The translations under genes and the position numbers were made by a program. DNA of 64,000 nucleotides, taken from the NCBI GenBank assembly GCA_963920525.1, contig OY986437.1, positions 195,195,511-195,259,510 on the forward strand. The letters run 5' to 3'. Numbering within the stretch: the stretch's first letter is position 1; each line of letters begins with the position of its first letter. This document shows positions 1-12,237 of the stretch, piece after piece. The DNA is from Dichetophora obliterata. Its lineage: Eukaryota > Arthropoda > Insecta > Diptera > Sciomyzidae. A model generated the notes under the pieces. That model was not told the origin of the DNA and made no database searches. It saw only the letters and a program-made list of their open reading frames with translations.

Positions 1-2930
1 AAAGCTTTGCAGTGCACGCTTAAAAGCAACTAAATACAATTATCAAATTGAAGAAACTCCGATGAAGCTATTCCCTCTTTTGTGTGATTATTTTTCAACT
101 TTTTATTCTTCACGTATTTTTTAATTGATGAAAATTTTGCACTTTCACTTGAAGCTATTATTTTACTTAAGTGTCGCGTGGCTCGCGGTTGTCCAGTTGA
201 AACTGATTTGTTTCAACGTAATAGAGGCACGACCAAGTCCTAGCAGCGGCGACCTGCTTACCAACTAAACAATGTACCAACGAGCTGCAGAGGGCCAAGC
301 GCCCAAGCAGCAATAATATACAAATAAGAATAAAAAGTAAGTGTAATATAATGTAAAAAAAATACATAAAATTGAAAGTATTTTCCATATTGCTCAAACA
401 TGAAGGACGACAAGGCATGGAACGGAAATCCTTTGCCTGATATTGGTGTGAGTCAAGCCAAGTTACGTGGCACGGTTGTGGGCCTACCTGCATGTAAATA
501 ACGCGTTATGAAAGGCCACGGAAACGGAAGTCGGCCCCCTAGACGACTATGTGTGGCAGCTCCTCAGCAGTATTGACGAGCAACGGTGTTGCCAAGACGC
601 GCGAGTTAGCGTCTAGCTTATGTGGTTGGCCCACTAAGTGAATGCTAACTATTTTCGCGAGATATGGAATACATATCTTTACGGCCACGAACTTAAAGCT
701 ATGCACGCTGTACAGTGTTGGGCAAAAAATTCACAAGCATTTGGTATATTTTTAATAGCTACGAGAGTTGTTTGCTGTTGTCATTAAAAAGATAATTGGT
801 AAATCCTTCAAAGGTAGTGGAAAATGTAAAATCAATGTTTTTTATATCTGTGGCGTTTTATAATAACATCTTAAGTGTAAAAATGATGTTTCGAGAAATC
901 CTTCTTCAAAGTTTTCAATCGCCATACAAGTTATATGAAAGGGTGTTTTGTTTTTGTGTCATAACTTTGGCTACGGTCATGCTAGAAGCTCTAGATTTTA
1001 TGTGCTTATAGAGCTATATACGTGGAACACAGTTACATAAATAACTCAGATCTGCCTTAAGTCGACTTAAAATGTTATTACAAAACGCCACAGATTAATT
1101 TCTAAATACTATTTGCATTTCAACTTCAAGACTTTTTGCACTTTACTTTTGGCACAACACTGTTGGCCATACGTTTGCGTCCATTTGACGTAGCGGTTTA
1201 TTGAACGTCTGCAAGTTTTCTTCTTGTATTCATTTGCACCTTCGTGTTTTCGAGTTTGAGTAACTTGAAGTAACAATGAATTCCATAATGCGCCCATGAC
1301 TGGCCATGTTATAAGGCAATAAAACTAAAAATCTTATCGCGTTATGGATTTATAATATTTCAAATTTACACTAGAGGCAGCCTGATTAAATGAAGAAAGT
1401 GGGTCAAAAGGTTCCACCGGTGGTCCTAGTGATAATTGAACTCAATTGGAAAGGAAGATTTTGAAAATGATATTAAAAATAAATAAGCAGAACAAGCAGG
1501 CAATTTAGATTCGATCATAGGATTGATAAGATTCGATAGCTAATCTTATCAATCCTAACTGTTAATAAATGCTTTGTGCTTGTAAATAAAGGCACATAAA
1601 AATTATGTTTAATATAACTCCCTCTACAGAAGAATTTCAATTCAAACTTTTAAAAGTGCTCAGTAGTACTTAGATATAATAGAAAAACTAGTAAGGAAAT
1701 ATCTGCGATTGGACCGAAGTTTGGAAATATCTGCGATTGGAAGTCTTGAATGTTCTATTATTTTAGTGATGTCACTTTTTTAAGGTATGGTTTTTATGCA
1801 AATACTTCACATTATTTAAGCTTATGTAAACAATATCAAGTTTACACATTAATGTTTTTGGAATTTATAAAGGTTTTACTGTTATGATGACGTCACTTTG
1901 TATGGGAGATGGGCAAAATTTTCAGTTTTCAAAAATGTATAACTCAAATCAAAATTAATTAGCAAAATTTGAAGCCATTGTACTAATTTTTATGGAATTT
2001 AAAGAGATTTTACTGTTTTGATAAAGTCACTTTGTATTGGAGGTAGATGTGGGTTTCTTCCAAACTTGATATTTATTTAATAAAAAGTTTATACTTATAT
2101 TGAATTTCGTTACGATAACTCTAAAATAACGAATGTTATCGTGATCACAGACGGACATGGCTTAACCGACTCAGGAGGTGATGCTGATCAAGAATATGTA
2201 TACTTTTCTATACCTGTCATGCCTCCTTATCGGCGTTACAAACGGAGTGACAAAGTTAATATAACCCATACGCATATTTATATGCGTGGGGCTTTAATAA
2301 TATAATCTAATATTTTTGTTGGGATAGGACCTTTATTGATATAATCTTATAATCTGGCAGCATGTTACCACAAGCGCACGCACACACTCTTAGATTTTAT
2401 TCTATTGTATTTACTTTACTTTTGCTCAGTTAATGAACAGTTGTTTGAAAAGCTAAGAATAAAGAAATTAAGAGTTGAAGTTGTTAGCTTAAAGTATGCA
2501 GCTGCGCAAATTGTACTTAATAATTCTTTTGATTTATATTGTTTTTTAGTCTAATAAACTATTTAAAACCAACTATTCAACCACCGGTCACAACAATTTT
2601 TTATGTACTTGTAAAATAGATCTCAATTAACTATAAAAAAATTAACTTTTTATTGTAGAGACAGACCAAATAAGAAAAAATTTAATTAATTAATTAAAAT
2701 AATCTTATCTTTTTAGTGGAAGCAAAAAAACTCTCACAATTCATTGGTGCATTTCAGCAAATTCGTTGGACTCCAAAGAAGAATAGTGAAAAAGAAGAGG
2801 CAATTTGACAGAGACTTGAAACAGACAAAATTACTGGTAGAGTTTCAGGCTTGACCTAAAATAAGAGCCTTTACTTTTAACGTCATATGATTTCGTTTAA
2901 CTATGAACAGAGTTGTTGTTGTGATGTTAC
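1..2930. other. No gene recognised; AT-rich non-coding sequence
   Basis: Only short open stretches without recognisable motifs are present. The part at about 480-640 is less AT-rich but shows no domain or splice pattern I can defend. A segment at about 2140-2300 reads like a dispersed fly repeat and includes a short palindrome around GCATATTTATATGC. If the host gene at 30-35 kb continues leftwards, this could be intron. Confidence 0.5.
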
Positions 2931-2933
2931 CAT

Positions 2934-3160
2934 ATGCCGCGGAGGAAATGTCGCCGGATCTTAGTCCTGTCGGAAGTTCTAAAGCGTAAAATTAGGGTGT
3001 ATTTGGCTATAAATAAAGAGGACTTGTGGAATAAAATCAAGGAAGCATGGTACTCCATACCGGTAGATACTTGTGGCAATTTGGTTAATACTATGGGGCG
3101 GAGCTGGCAGGAAGTCAATAAAAACAATTGCAAAACTTGGGATTTGTTTCTATTATTTTT
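2934..3160 (+). pseudogene. Tc1-like transposase, C-terminal remnant
   Basis: The frame contains NKEDLWNKIKEAW, then IPVDTC, NLVNTMG and a degraded tail. This is the conserved C-terminal pattern of Tc1/mariner transposases (DLW..I...W..IP......LV.SM.RR...V). The DDE catalytic core is absent. The tail resembles the C-terminus of the Tc1-like element at 51891-57669 (NKDDLW at about 57235), so both probably belong to one family. It runs into CCCGGGAT-rich sequence near 3265 that looks like the end of a different element. Not functional. Confidence 0.65.
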
Positions 3161-3587
3161 TCCAGGGAGAATTAACAAAAAGGTTGAAATTGGACTTTTG
3201 CCTCACTTTTCACGAATAAATCTGTTAGAACTCATACAATACGTTAGAAATGTACTACAGAAGTCAATCTCGGAAGTCGATCCCGGGATCCCGGACGATT
3301 TAAGCCACTTTAAACCCCGGGATTGTCTTTTCTGGATCCCGGTATTTAAAAAAAATTTAAATAAAAAATTTCTATTACAAATATTCATGTAAATGCAAAC
3401 ATTTCAGTTTAAGTTGATCTGAATATAGAATTAGAATTAGAAAAAAGTTGAGGCTGAAAAAGATTGTTAGGACGATGAGTGTGAATCACTGGAGCAAGGA
3501 CTTTACATAGTTTTAGAAGAATTTGCAACATCGGGAGGTCAGCTATGTATTTTAAAATTGTCAGATGTTCTGACTTAGGAAATAATT

Positions 3588-3710
3588 TTGTTTTATGGTA
3601 AAGGCAATCGAGATCGAAACTTACAAATTGCTTACGACTATTGTACAACTATTTCTCCAACTAGCATAGAATCAAGCAAAAAATTTAATTTGAAAAGTCT
3701 TTTTCAACCA
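3588..3710 (+). pseudogene. hAT transposase C-terminal (dimerisation) remnant
   Basis: The frame gives LQIAYDYCTTISPTSIESS followed by a degraded KF....LF. In hAT transposases the dimerisation domain carries a motif of the form (I/V)PPTS.E.ERAFS....F. The match covers only about 30 residues and is broken upstream by stops. It is cut at 3709 by the foldback repeat, which starts CAGAGAAC. It supports the hAT reading of the surrounding 3265-6225 element. Confidence 0.45.
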
Positions 3711-5290
3711 GAGAACTGCACAAACCTACTTGAAGTCTATTTCAAGCGCTTGCATAAAATACAAGTTCAAGCTAGCTTGAGCTTGAAAATTTCGAATCAA
3801 GTATAGCTTGTAATTGAATATAAATAAGCCCACGACAGCTTGCAAGTATTCTGGCTTACAAGCGATCGGCACAAAGTTTCAAGTAAAGGAAAGCTTGATG
3901 CCTTCGGAAAAAAGCTTGAAATTGAAGGCAATTATCCAATTAAAGCAAGTATCCAAAAAATTCAATGAGCTTGTTTAGAGAGAGCTTAAGCGTAATAGGA
4001 CTTTTAAGAATTCTGTGGACTCCGTGGTTGGAAGTTTCAGGGGTAAATGATTTCGAAGATGATGTCAAACTTTAAAATTTAAAATGGCGGATAGAGTTGC
4101 CACCTTGATTTTTTTTTATTTTTGCGAATTCTTGTAATTTTGAAATTCTGACAACGGATTTGATTTCGAATATAATGTCACAGTCTTAAAATTTAAGATG
4201 GAGGTTAGGGCTGCCACCTAAATTTTTACCACAGTATTGCCACCTAATAATATGTATTTTTAAGAGTTGTAAACATAATGTATCAGTGTTAAGGGGTCGT
4301 TGATTTCGAATCTAAAGTCAGAATTTTAAAATTCAAGATGGTGGATAGGGTTGCCACCTTAATTTTTTGTAGCTTTATGAATTCGGGGCTGGCAAACAAA
4401 AAATGATAAGCCAAAAATGGGTCGCTGAATCCGAATCCGTTGTCAGAATTTCAAAATTAAAAAATGTTGAAATAATAGGGTTGCCACCTATTAATGTCTT
4501 TTCAATAGTTTTAAACGTCATTTATCAGTTTAAAACTCTTGCAAAGACATATTATAAGGTGGCAGCCCTATTATTTCAAAATTTTATAATTTTAAAATTC
4601 TGACAAAGGACTCGGATTCAACGACCTATTTTTGGTGTATTCCACCATCATGAATTTTAAAATTCTGACTTTAGATTCGAAATCAGCGACCCTTTAACAC
4701 TGATAAATGACATTTAAAACTATCAAAAAGACATATTAATAGGTGGCAACCCTATTATTTCAAAATTTTATAATTTTGAAATTCTGACAACGGATTCGGA
4801 TTCAGCGACCCATTTTTCGTGTACCATTTTTTTTGCCAGCCCCGGATTCATAAAACTACAAAAACTTAAGGTGACAACCCTATCCACCAACTTGAATTTT
4901 AAAATTCTGACTTTAGATTCGAAATCAGCGACCCCTTAACACTGATAAATGATGTTTACAGCTCTTAAAATACATATTATAAGGTGGCAATACTGTGGTA
5001 AAAATTTAGGTGGTAGCCCTAACCTCCATCTTAAATTTTAAAACTGTGACATTATATTCGAAATCAAATCCGTTGTCAGAATTTTAAAATTACAAGAATT
5101 CGCAAAAATAAATAAAAATCTAGGTGGCAACTCTATCTGCCATCTTAAATTTTAAAGTTTGACAGCATCTTCGAAATCATTTACTAAAACTTCCAGCCAC
5201 GGAGTCCACAGAATCCTTAAAAGACCTATTACGCTTAAGATCTCTCTAAACAAGCTCATTGAATTTTTTGGATACTTGCTTTAATTCAAT
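3709..5290. repeat. Foldback (long inverted repeat) element, copy 1
   Basis: The left arm (3709 to about 4520) and right arm (about 4540 to 5290) are inverted copies centred near 4530. For example GACTCCGTGGTTGG near 4018 pairs with CCACGGAGTC near 5197, and CAATGAGCTTGTTTAGAG with its complement near 5250. Within each arm, blocks such as AGGTGGCAACCCTA and TTCGAAATCAGCGACC recur. The left end begins CAGAGAACTGCACAAAC. The same arms recur at 61072-62517, whose right end reads TGTGCTGTTCTCTG. Here the right end appears truncated. No coding capacity. Confidence 0.8.
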
Positions 5291-5602
5291 AATTTGGATA
5301 CTTGCGAGCAAGCAAATTGGAAAGCAAATTGGCAAACAAAAATTTTTTTTGCTTTTCTTCGACACAAAATCGAAAATCCAACTGACTCTAATATCAAATA
5401 TATCTCTAAATTTATTTTTATCATGTTAGTTCGTCTTTTTTTCATAGAACCGAACGATTTGATTTAAAAAAAAAGCTTTGCAAATTAAATACATATAAAA
5501 ATTACTTTCTGACGTGTCCAATATATTGGGCAAATCCACTGAAAGGGTTAAATTAATACAATGTGCTAGTCATTAATATTAAGTTCTTTGTTTTTTAACA
5601 AT

Positions 5603-6034
5603 AAGGGTATTCACAGTTGTGTGGTATAGTAGTATTGTTTTTTTTTTGCCATAGTTGAAAATCACAATTATGAGCCCCTTTAAAATAGCATTTGTGGTTC
5701 GGAACCTCCCTCTATAGCTTTTTGTTACTATGCAAATAAATTAACTTTTCAAATTGATATACATTATTAATATATAGCATAAAAAAGTTTAACTTGCATT
5801 TTGAGCTTCTTCCATTTTTGCAATTAGAAAATAACTGGCAACCGATCAGTTGTTTATGGAACTTTAGAAACCACGTTCGTTAAATATATTATTGGGCTAT
5901 TTATAATTATCACACTTGGTTCTTAGAGATTTCATGTAAAACAATAAAAAATATAAAACCGCTCGGTATAGTGTGGAATCAATACCACGGGGTTTTTAAA
6001 CTACACTGAAAACAACGCATTTGTAAATACCCTT
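5603..6034. repeat. Short inverted-repeat element (MITE-like)
   Basis: Termini AAGGGTATTCACA and TGTAAATACCCTT (inverted, about 12 of 13 matching) enclose about 430 bp of AT-rich sequence without coding potential. Inner blocks also partly mirror each other (GTGGTATAG near 5622, CTATACC-type sequence near 5965). The target duplication is not clear. It lies inside the older hAT-like element. Confidence 0.45.
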
Positions 6035-6340
6035 AACGTGTTTTGTTTTTGTTACATTATAAATGAATTAATTTAAATTTTTTAGTTTCAAGTAGTAAAT
6101 AAAAAAAAATTGTATTAAAAACGTTTTGAATTATTTACTTCTTAAAATTTTCAATCCCGAACTAATCCCGGGATTGAGATTTTCAATCCTGATAATCCCG
6201 GGATCGAGAAAAGCTTCCGGGACTGTACTCCCTTGTATGTACATACTGTTTTTGTAACAATTTACGTTAATAAATCTTTCTTTTTCTTTTAAATTTTGAA
6301 GAATAAGAACTTTTTTATTTTTTCGGCCACTGTACATTAA

Positions 6341-6595
6341 AGGGCCTCGAACATATTTGTTCGGGTCAGTTCCTCAAAATAATCCTTGATTTATGTTATG
6401 ATGATTCTCCAAATAATTGGACGATAGTTATAGCTTTCCGTGAGCTTAAATGGTTTGAAATAACCTCTAAAATTGAGTTTTTTGTAAAATATTAGCTAGT
6501 GTGGTAGTTAAAAAATAACAAAGTGTCACAACTAATAGTTTTGAAAAAGTTCTTCCAATATTGTTAAAAAAATTTTTAACTTTTGCATTCCGATT
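6341..6595 (+). repeat. Dispersed repeat, copy A (partner at 51607-51865)
   Basis: This stretch aligns over its whole length, in direct orientation, with 51607-51865. Shared blocks include TCAAAATAATCCTTG, TTTGATGATTC-like sequence, CCGTGAGCTT, ATGGTTTGAAATA and AAAAAGTTCTTCCAAT. The family is unknown and no frame is conserved between copies. Copy B is interrupted by a Tc1-like element just past this block. Confidence 0.7.
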
Positions 6596-7329
6596 AAAGA
6601 TAATGCTGTTTTTCGTGCATATTTTTGATATCTTTTATTTTACTTCAAATTACTTCATTGCTTTTATTTTTACACCCCACGCATATAAAAGTACCTAAGG
6701 GGTACATTAATTTTGTCGCTCTATGTAGAGGAAAAATTTTTCTTTGAATGTTTTTTGTTGGTTTGATGATTGTGTTGTTGTTGGTGATAAGTTGTGCACG
6801 CGAAAATGATAGATTGATCGAATGAGCAATTGTTGGGCATGTAAGAAACAAAAGAAATACAACATATAAAACAATTAAAACAATAAGAAATTAAATTGCT
6901 TGGTTTTGCATTTTTTTTAATATTTTGAACAGTAAAACCAAGGTCTAAAATGTTGGCAGCCCTCAAATTCCAAAATTTCTGTAATAAAAAAATCAAAAAT
7001 ATTGAAAAGCTTTTAATATTGAAAGTTTTTATGATTTTGCTATGATTTTTTTGTGTTCAAAATGCCAGAAACAGGCACTTTGCGGATTTTTGAAAAAAAA
7101 TCAAGTTTCACCAGCTATTACTTTTTTCTTAGGATTTTGGTTTTTTACCCGACTACGGCGAAGCAAAAGGAGAGGTATATGTGTTTGACCGGTATGCATG
7201 TATGTTTGTATGTATGTTCATCTGTTCCACTCTCCCTTCTTACCACCTATGATAATTTGACAAATCAGGTATCGTTCACCGAGAAAATTAATTTGCTTGA
7301 ATCAGCTCGTGTATTTAGGAAAAGGCAAA

Positions 7330-8045
7330 ATTTTGATTAAATTCAAGCAAAATTTTGCTAAGTTATTATAAACTGAAAAGCAAATTATTACTTAATTCAA
7401 GCAAATATTTGCTTAGTTATTATAAATTAGAATAGCAAATTTTTACTTAAATTAAGTAAATATTTGCTTATTATTATAAATTAGAATAGCAAATTTTTAC
7501 TTAATTCAAGCAAATATTTGCTTAGTTATTATAAATTGGAATAGCAAATTTTTACTCAATTTAAGCAAATTTCTTCTAAACACACGAGCACACGTTTATT
7601 CTTAATGAAGAAAATTAGGCGACGATTGGTTAACAACTGCGATGGTCGAATGGATAAGCCCATGCACTTACACTCACGCGGCCGAGGTTCACATCTCCAG
7701 ATGGTGGAAATTTTTCAATTTAATTAAATGTTAATAATTATTTCACTTCAAAAATATGCTAGATTTCAGCAAAAACTAATCAAAATTTGCTATTTCAATT
7801 TATAATAACTAAGCAAATACTTGCTTGAATTAAGTAAAAATTTTCTTTTGCAGTTTATAATAACTAAGCAAAATGTTGATTAAATTCAAGCAAATATTTG
7901 CTTAGTTATTATAAACTGCAAAAGCAAATTTTTACTTAATTCAAGCAAATATTTGGTTAGTTATTACAAATTGAAATAACAAATTTTGATTAGTTTTTGC
8001 TTAAATTTAGCATAATTTTGAAGTGGCTGATAATCAAGCGCAATT
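7330..8045. repeat. Palindromic AAGCAAATATTTGCTT repeat arms
   Basis: AAGCAAATATTTGCTTAG followed by TTATTATAAATTG recurs several times from 7340 to 7570, and in inverted arrangement from 7745 to 8045. The unit is itself palindromic, so both strands can form hairpins. A tRNA-like sequence lies between the two arms. No coding potential; probably a foldback-type non-autonomous element. Confidence 0.65.
7636..7710 (+). other. tRNA-like sequence (A and B box), probably a pseudo-tRNA
   Basis: GATGGTCGAATGGATAAG resembles a tRNA D-arm / A box, and GAGGTTCACATCTCC resembles the T-arm / B box, about 40 nt apart. Pairing of the acceptor and T stems is imperfect, so I do not call a working tRNA. It lies at the centre of palindromic repeat arms, which suggests a tRNA-derived part of a mobile repeat. 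Confidence 0.4.
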
Positions 8046-8562
8046 TTGCCTAAGCTTAGTGTGCTGTAGGATCGAAAATTTCTGGGCATATAACTCTACA
8101 CGCGAAATTCTGGTGTAGTCAAAATTTTTGGTGGAGAAAAAGCACTTGCTGTTCTGGTTGACAGATTCATATTTTTATTGCTGCAATTTTATATCCTATA
8201 AAAAGCAAGACTTCATATTAATAAACTATATAAATGCAACAATAAATTTGTTAAATAACAAATTCAACACTTAAACATACTTACTGCTTATTTTTTATTG
8301 TTGAACGGCAAATTTCCCCGCCAATTAAATGTACAATCGACAGCGAAATTTTGAATATTCAACTCTCCACTCACGAATGGAAATTTGGCAACATAGCAAT
8401 AATTTTCGCTTCTACAGTGTACTAGCTGGCGAAATTTCGCTGCCTCTTCGTGGTCAAAAATCTCAATGTATTTCTTATGGAAATTTTTTTCTTCGTTCCT
8501 ACAGCATACTAAGCTTTAACCACAATACAAATTTAGCAAACAGTTTTCTCCGTGTGTTTTGA

Positions 8563-9480
8563 TAGTCTTCTGGTTAATGGCTATGTGACGTCACATTTAA
8601 TATAATAAAGCGCCCTTTAGCGGACATAAATTCTTGAGAAAAAATTTTTTTAGTGACATAAGCAAATGAGGTATCGTTAGAAGCGTTTTGATTGTTCGAT
8701 GAAGAAAAGTTATATGACGTCATATAAAGTTTAATATAGCGCCCTCTAGAGGACACAAAGTCAAATAAACCCCTTACTTCTAAACTACCCTAACTTCAAA
8801 ATTACAAATCATAATTTGACAAATGAGGTATCGTTAGAAGCGTTTTCACCGTGCGCTAGTTTTAGGTTATATGACGTCACATAAAATTGAGTGTAGTGCC
8901 CTCTAGAGGACAGAAATAAATAACCCCTAACATCTAAACTACTTATCAGAAGTTAACAAATGAGGTATCGTTGGAAGCGTTTTGATCGTCCGCTGGTTAT
9001 AGGTTATGTAACATAACATACAATTTCATATAGCGCCCTCTAGAGTACATACAGTAAACTAAACCACTATCTTCTAAACTACTTATCATATTTTGACAAA
9101 TGAGGTATCGTTGGAAGCAGTTTCCTCGTCCGGTGGTTAAGGAAAATTGAATTTCATATGGTGCCCTCTAGAGGACAGAAAGTGAACTAAGCCACTTACT
9201 TCTATAATACGTCTCATATTTTGACAGATGAAGTATCGTTAAAAGTATTTTCCACGTCCGCTGGTAAAAGGCTATGTGATGTCACATTAAAAAGAATAAA
9301 AAGTCCTCTAAAGGACAGAAAATTAACTAAACTCCTATCTTCTGAACTACTTATCATATTTGATAAATTAGGTATCGTTGAAAGCGTTTTCTTTTAGAAC
9401 GCTTATTATAGGCTTTGTGACGTCACATTTTACTGAATGTGGCGCCTTCTATTGGACATAAAGTGATGCACTAAAAAAAT
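8563..9480. repeat. Tandem repeat, about 120-130 bp period
   Basis: Six to seven diverged units contain, in order, GACAAATGAGGTATCGTT, AAGCGTTTT, a GTCCGCTGGTTA-like block, TATGTGACGTCACAT and GCGCCCTCTAGAGGACA. TGACGTCA and CTCTAGAG are palindromes repeated once per unit. No frame stays open across units. TGACGTCA equals the CRE core, but its repetition inside a tandem array makes a regulatory role unproven. Confidence 0.75.
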
Positions 9481-9639
9481 TTTAAGTGCCATAATAAGCA
9501 TCTTTGTTTATAAATTAATCATCAAATAATTAATAAGTAGTTAATACTTTCGATTATGTAAAAATTGTATCCCCAAAATAATTTAAATAAAAAAAAAGTT
9601 CAAAAAACTTAAACCCGACTACTAAAAATCACGCTCTAA

Positions 9640-10930
9640 GAATTATGAAACAAGAAAATGTTCTCATCTGAAATTTGTATGTATAAACTATTCAATATTT
9701 TTTGTTTATTAAATAAACAACTTACATATAATATATTTTATTGCATTTTATACATATTCATAGTGATATTCAGAAGATATCCGTGGTCGTATGCCACCTT
9801 TCCTAACAAAACAATACATTGTAACAATACAAGCGATCATAAGCTTTAGGGCAAAGTCCATCAAAATGAAGATACATCTAGAGGACGTCATATAACCACA
9901 TATGGTATATGAGGTGGCATATATCCATCGTATTTCTTTGACTTCACTGAATGTTTTGGTGAAATCGGAACATCTGTACCACTTTTTAAACAAAAGTTAT
10001 ATGCAAAAACATATTCGCTTATGTGTGATTGAGCACATATCACATAAGCAATAAGCACCTTAGTTAACATAAGAGCACGAATATGTATTTAAAGATTTTG
10101 TAAAAATAACTTACATGTACGTAAGTCGTTATTCCAATTTTTTTTTTATTAATTTTTTTTTTTGTAAATTTGATATAATAGTTATAATAAACAAAATCGA
10201 GATAAGTGTTTATTGTAAGTTTTAAATTATAATTTCGGATTCTGAACTGAAGATAAGCTCTTATTGTAAATTTGAAGTAATAGTAGATTAGAAACTAAGT
10301 CTATGTAAGCGAACATTGAAAATATATTATTCTTACAATGCCAGTATTAAGTCCAGGTAGGTTTTTGTGTCAATTACGTTTCTACAAAAATATTTGTATT
10401 TAAGTTATAATGCTTGCAGTTCATGTGAATATTCTAAAAAAAATTTTGTTTTAGTTTCTTATATTGTTAAAATTTTTAAAGTAATTTGTCATTAAACATT
10501 GCATATTTCACTTTAATGCTACTTTAATGAAAACTACTTGCTGAAAAATTTTTTTCGATCAAACTGCATTTCATTTTTGACTATTCTCGATATTTTTCGC
10601 AGCTTCAGTTGTTAGTTTTTATTAGTTGTGAAAAAAGTGATTTTCGAATAATAAAAATGTCAAAGAAAACATTTTTGGAATAAAGTCAAAAAAGGATCAA
10701 ATACTCTCAAAAAAGTAAGAAAAAAGAAATATCCTTTTATTATAAAATTTATATAAAAAGAAAAAGAAAAAGAAAGGATGTTAAGAAAGTTGAATGAATG
10801 TATATATTAAGAAAACTAGAAAAACATCCTATATTTTAACAATTTTTGTGTCAAATATAAATTTTTTAAAATAGAGGAAAATATCATGAACAGAGTGAAA
10901 GTTCTGGTAGCGAGGATATGAATGAACTAC
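9640..10930. other. No gene recognised
   Basis: AT-rich sequence with short open frames only and no motifs. It leads into the decayed transposase-like gene beginning about 10940. An AAAGAAAAAG purine run lies at about 10758-10775. Confidence 0.5.
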
Positions 10931-10939
10931 ATCTGGTAA

Positions 10940-12237
10940 TAAAATTCGCGATGAAATACTTACATCAAAAGGACTTCTGACTCGTGCAGCAGAACTAGAT
11001 TTTTCTAGCGATGATTCGATTTCGGATCCTGATTATAGTGTTTCTAGCTTAGACAGTACTGATGACGAAGACGGCGATACTTTCAAAGGAGATGAGGTAG
11101 AAATAGAAGAACATTTATGTATTAACACTTCTACTGACCAAAATACATACCCTCGTAAAATATCACAAAGAAGACGTAATAATGGGCAATCATATATTAA
11201 TGTCAAAGGTCGTGTTGTTCCAAAGAGAACCTTTCGACCAATAGTTTTGGATTGCCGAATGAGGTGCAACTCCAAAATTTGTCATACGTTTCAAAAATAA
11301 TATTTTGGAAAATATTGGTCGTTGGGTTCATATAACCAACGAGTTTTATTTATTGGTAATTTAAAAGAAATAAACGATGTTAAAACAAAACTCATGCGAA
11401 AAAATTCTGTAAAGTCACGTCAGAGAGACTTTCATGTGAAGTATCACTTGCAGTATAATGGAAAAAATATCCAAATATGCCAAAAATGTTTTAAACAATG
11501 TTTTGACGAGACCGAAAGCTTCTTAAAGAGTATGAAAAAATTGAAAATTGATTTTCCAAATAGTGGATTTTGTGACAAAAGTGGAGCAGCTGCAGGCCAA
11601 AACAAGCTCTCAGAAAGCACTATTCTTGATGTAAAAAAACACATAAATAGCATCCCTACACTCCACAATTGATCACAAATTTCTAGAACCAGTCCATATT
11701 CACATAGAATGTGATGTTGATCACGCAGTTATTGAAAGAAAAAAAAAAGAAAACAAGTGCTCAGATCCACCAACCTCATGACTGGTACAACTTTGTACGA
11801 TTTGCTGGCTCCAAAAATAAGTTCTACCTTATTGAAATGAATAAAGAACACTTTTTCAACTTTCATATATTTTTTAAAACAAAATTTTTGTGGTGAACAA
11901 CAAATGAAGATGGGGAAAGATTCATTTGGAAAAATATTAAATGGCTTCGGTTTGAAAAAATAATTTTGGGAAGATTCTTTACAAAACAAGTTTAGATGAA
12001 CATAGACATGTCAAAGTATTAAATATTCGTAAGTGTGGTGTTAACTCAGTGTCCCTTAATGGTATTTCTTATATATCCGAAGAGGTAACAATTGACTTAA
12101 AAAAGAAAAAGGATCTTGAGGACTTACTACCTTTTATTAATCCGTGTTTCCACTCATTTTACAAGACACTTCCTACTAAGGACACAGCTATAGATATACA
12201 TCCCGATTTAGTGGAACAAGATTCTGATGACGAGTAG
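10940..12237 (+). pseudogene. Decayed transposase-like gene of an expanded insect family
   Basis: Three frame-shifted blocks follow each other on the plus strand. Block 1 (about 10940-11299) is an acidic N-terminus (SDDSISDPDYSVSSLDSTDD) followed by a basic stretch and CRMRCNSKICHTF. Block 2 (about 11300-11672) has SRQRDFHVKYHLQYNG, ICQKCF and DKSG...., ending NSIPT. Block 3 (about 11700-12237) has HDWYNFVR and ends KDLEDLLPFINPCFHSFYKT. I recognise this order as an uncharacterised Cys-containing, transposase-like family that is abundant in insect genomes. Frameshifts and stops make it inactive. The specific superfamily is not assigned. Confidence 0.55.

Larger units (their letters stand above)
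3265..6225. mobile_element. Degraded hAT-like element with CCCGGGAT-rich ends, filled with younger inserts
   Basis: The left end (CAATCTCGGAAGTCGATCCC) and the reverse complement of the right end (CAGTCCCGGAAG then TCGATCCCGGGAT) are similar. Both ends contain repeated CCCGGGAT boxes (3280-3340 and 6154-6225), like terminal repeats of hAT elements. A hAT-type C-terminal peptide lies inside at about 3620-3710. A foldback repeat (from 3709) and a smaller inverted-repeat element (5603-6034) sit within it. Flanking 8-mers do not match, so no target duplication is claimed and the exact ends are uncertain. Confidence 0.45.
7148..9622. repeat. Composite repeat region bounded by ACCCGACTAC motifs
   Basis: ACCCGACTAC occurs at both edges in the same orientation. 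A block with GACAAATCAGGTATCGTTC at about 7259 matches the tandem unit of 8563-9480, so the palindromic, tRNA-like sequence between about 7280 and 8560 may be an insertion in an older tandem-repeat element. Near 8053 and 8500, GCTTAGTGTGCTGTAGGA and TCCTACAGCATACTAAGC form an inverted pair. No gene is seen. Confidence 0.4.

Noticed and set aside
2934..3392. A single 152-codon gene
   Set aside because: The first part is a Tc1 C-terminus and the last part is CCCGGGAT-rich terminal sequence of a different element; the open frame is a chance fusion.
8563..9480. Cluster of TGACGTCA sites as a cAMP-response enhancer
   Set aside because: The sites recur because the whole 120-130 bp unit is tandemly repeated; no nearby gene supports regulation.
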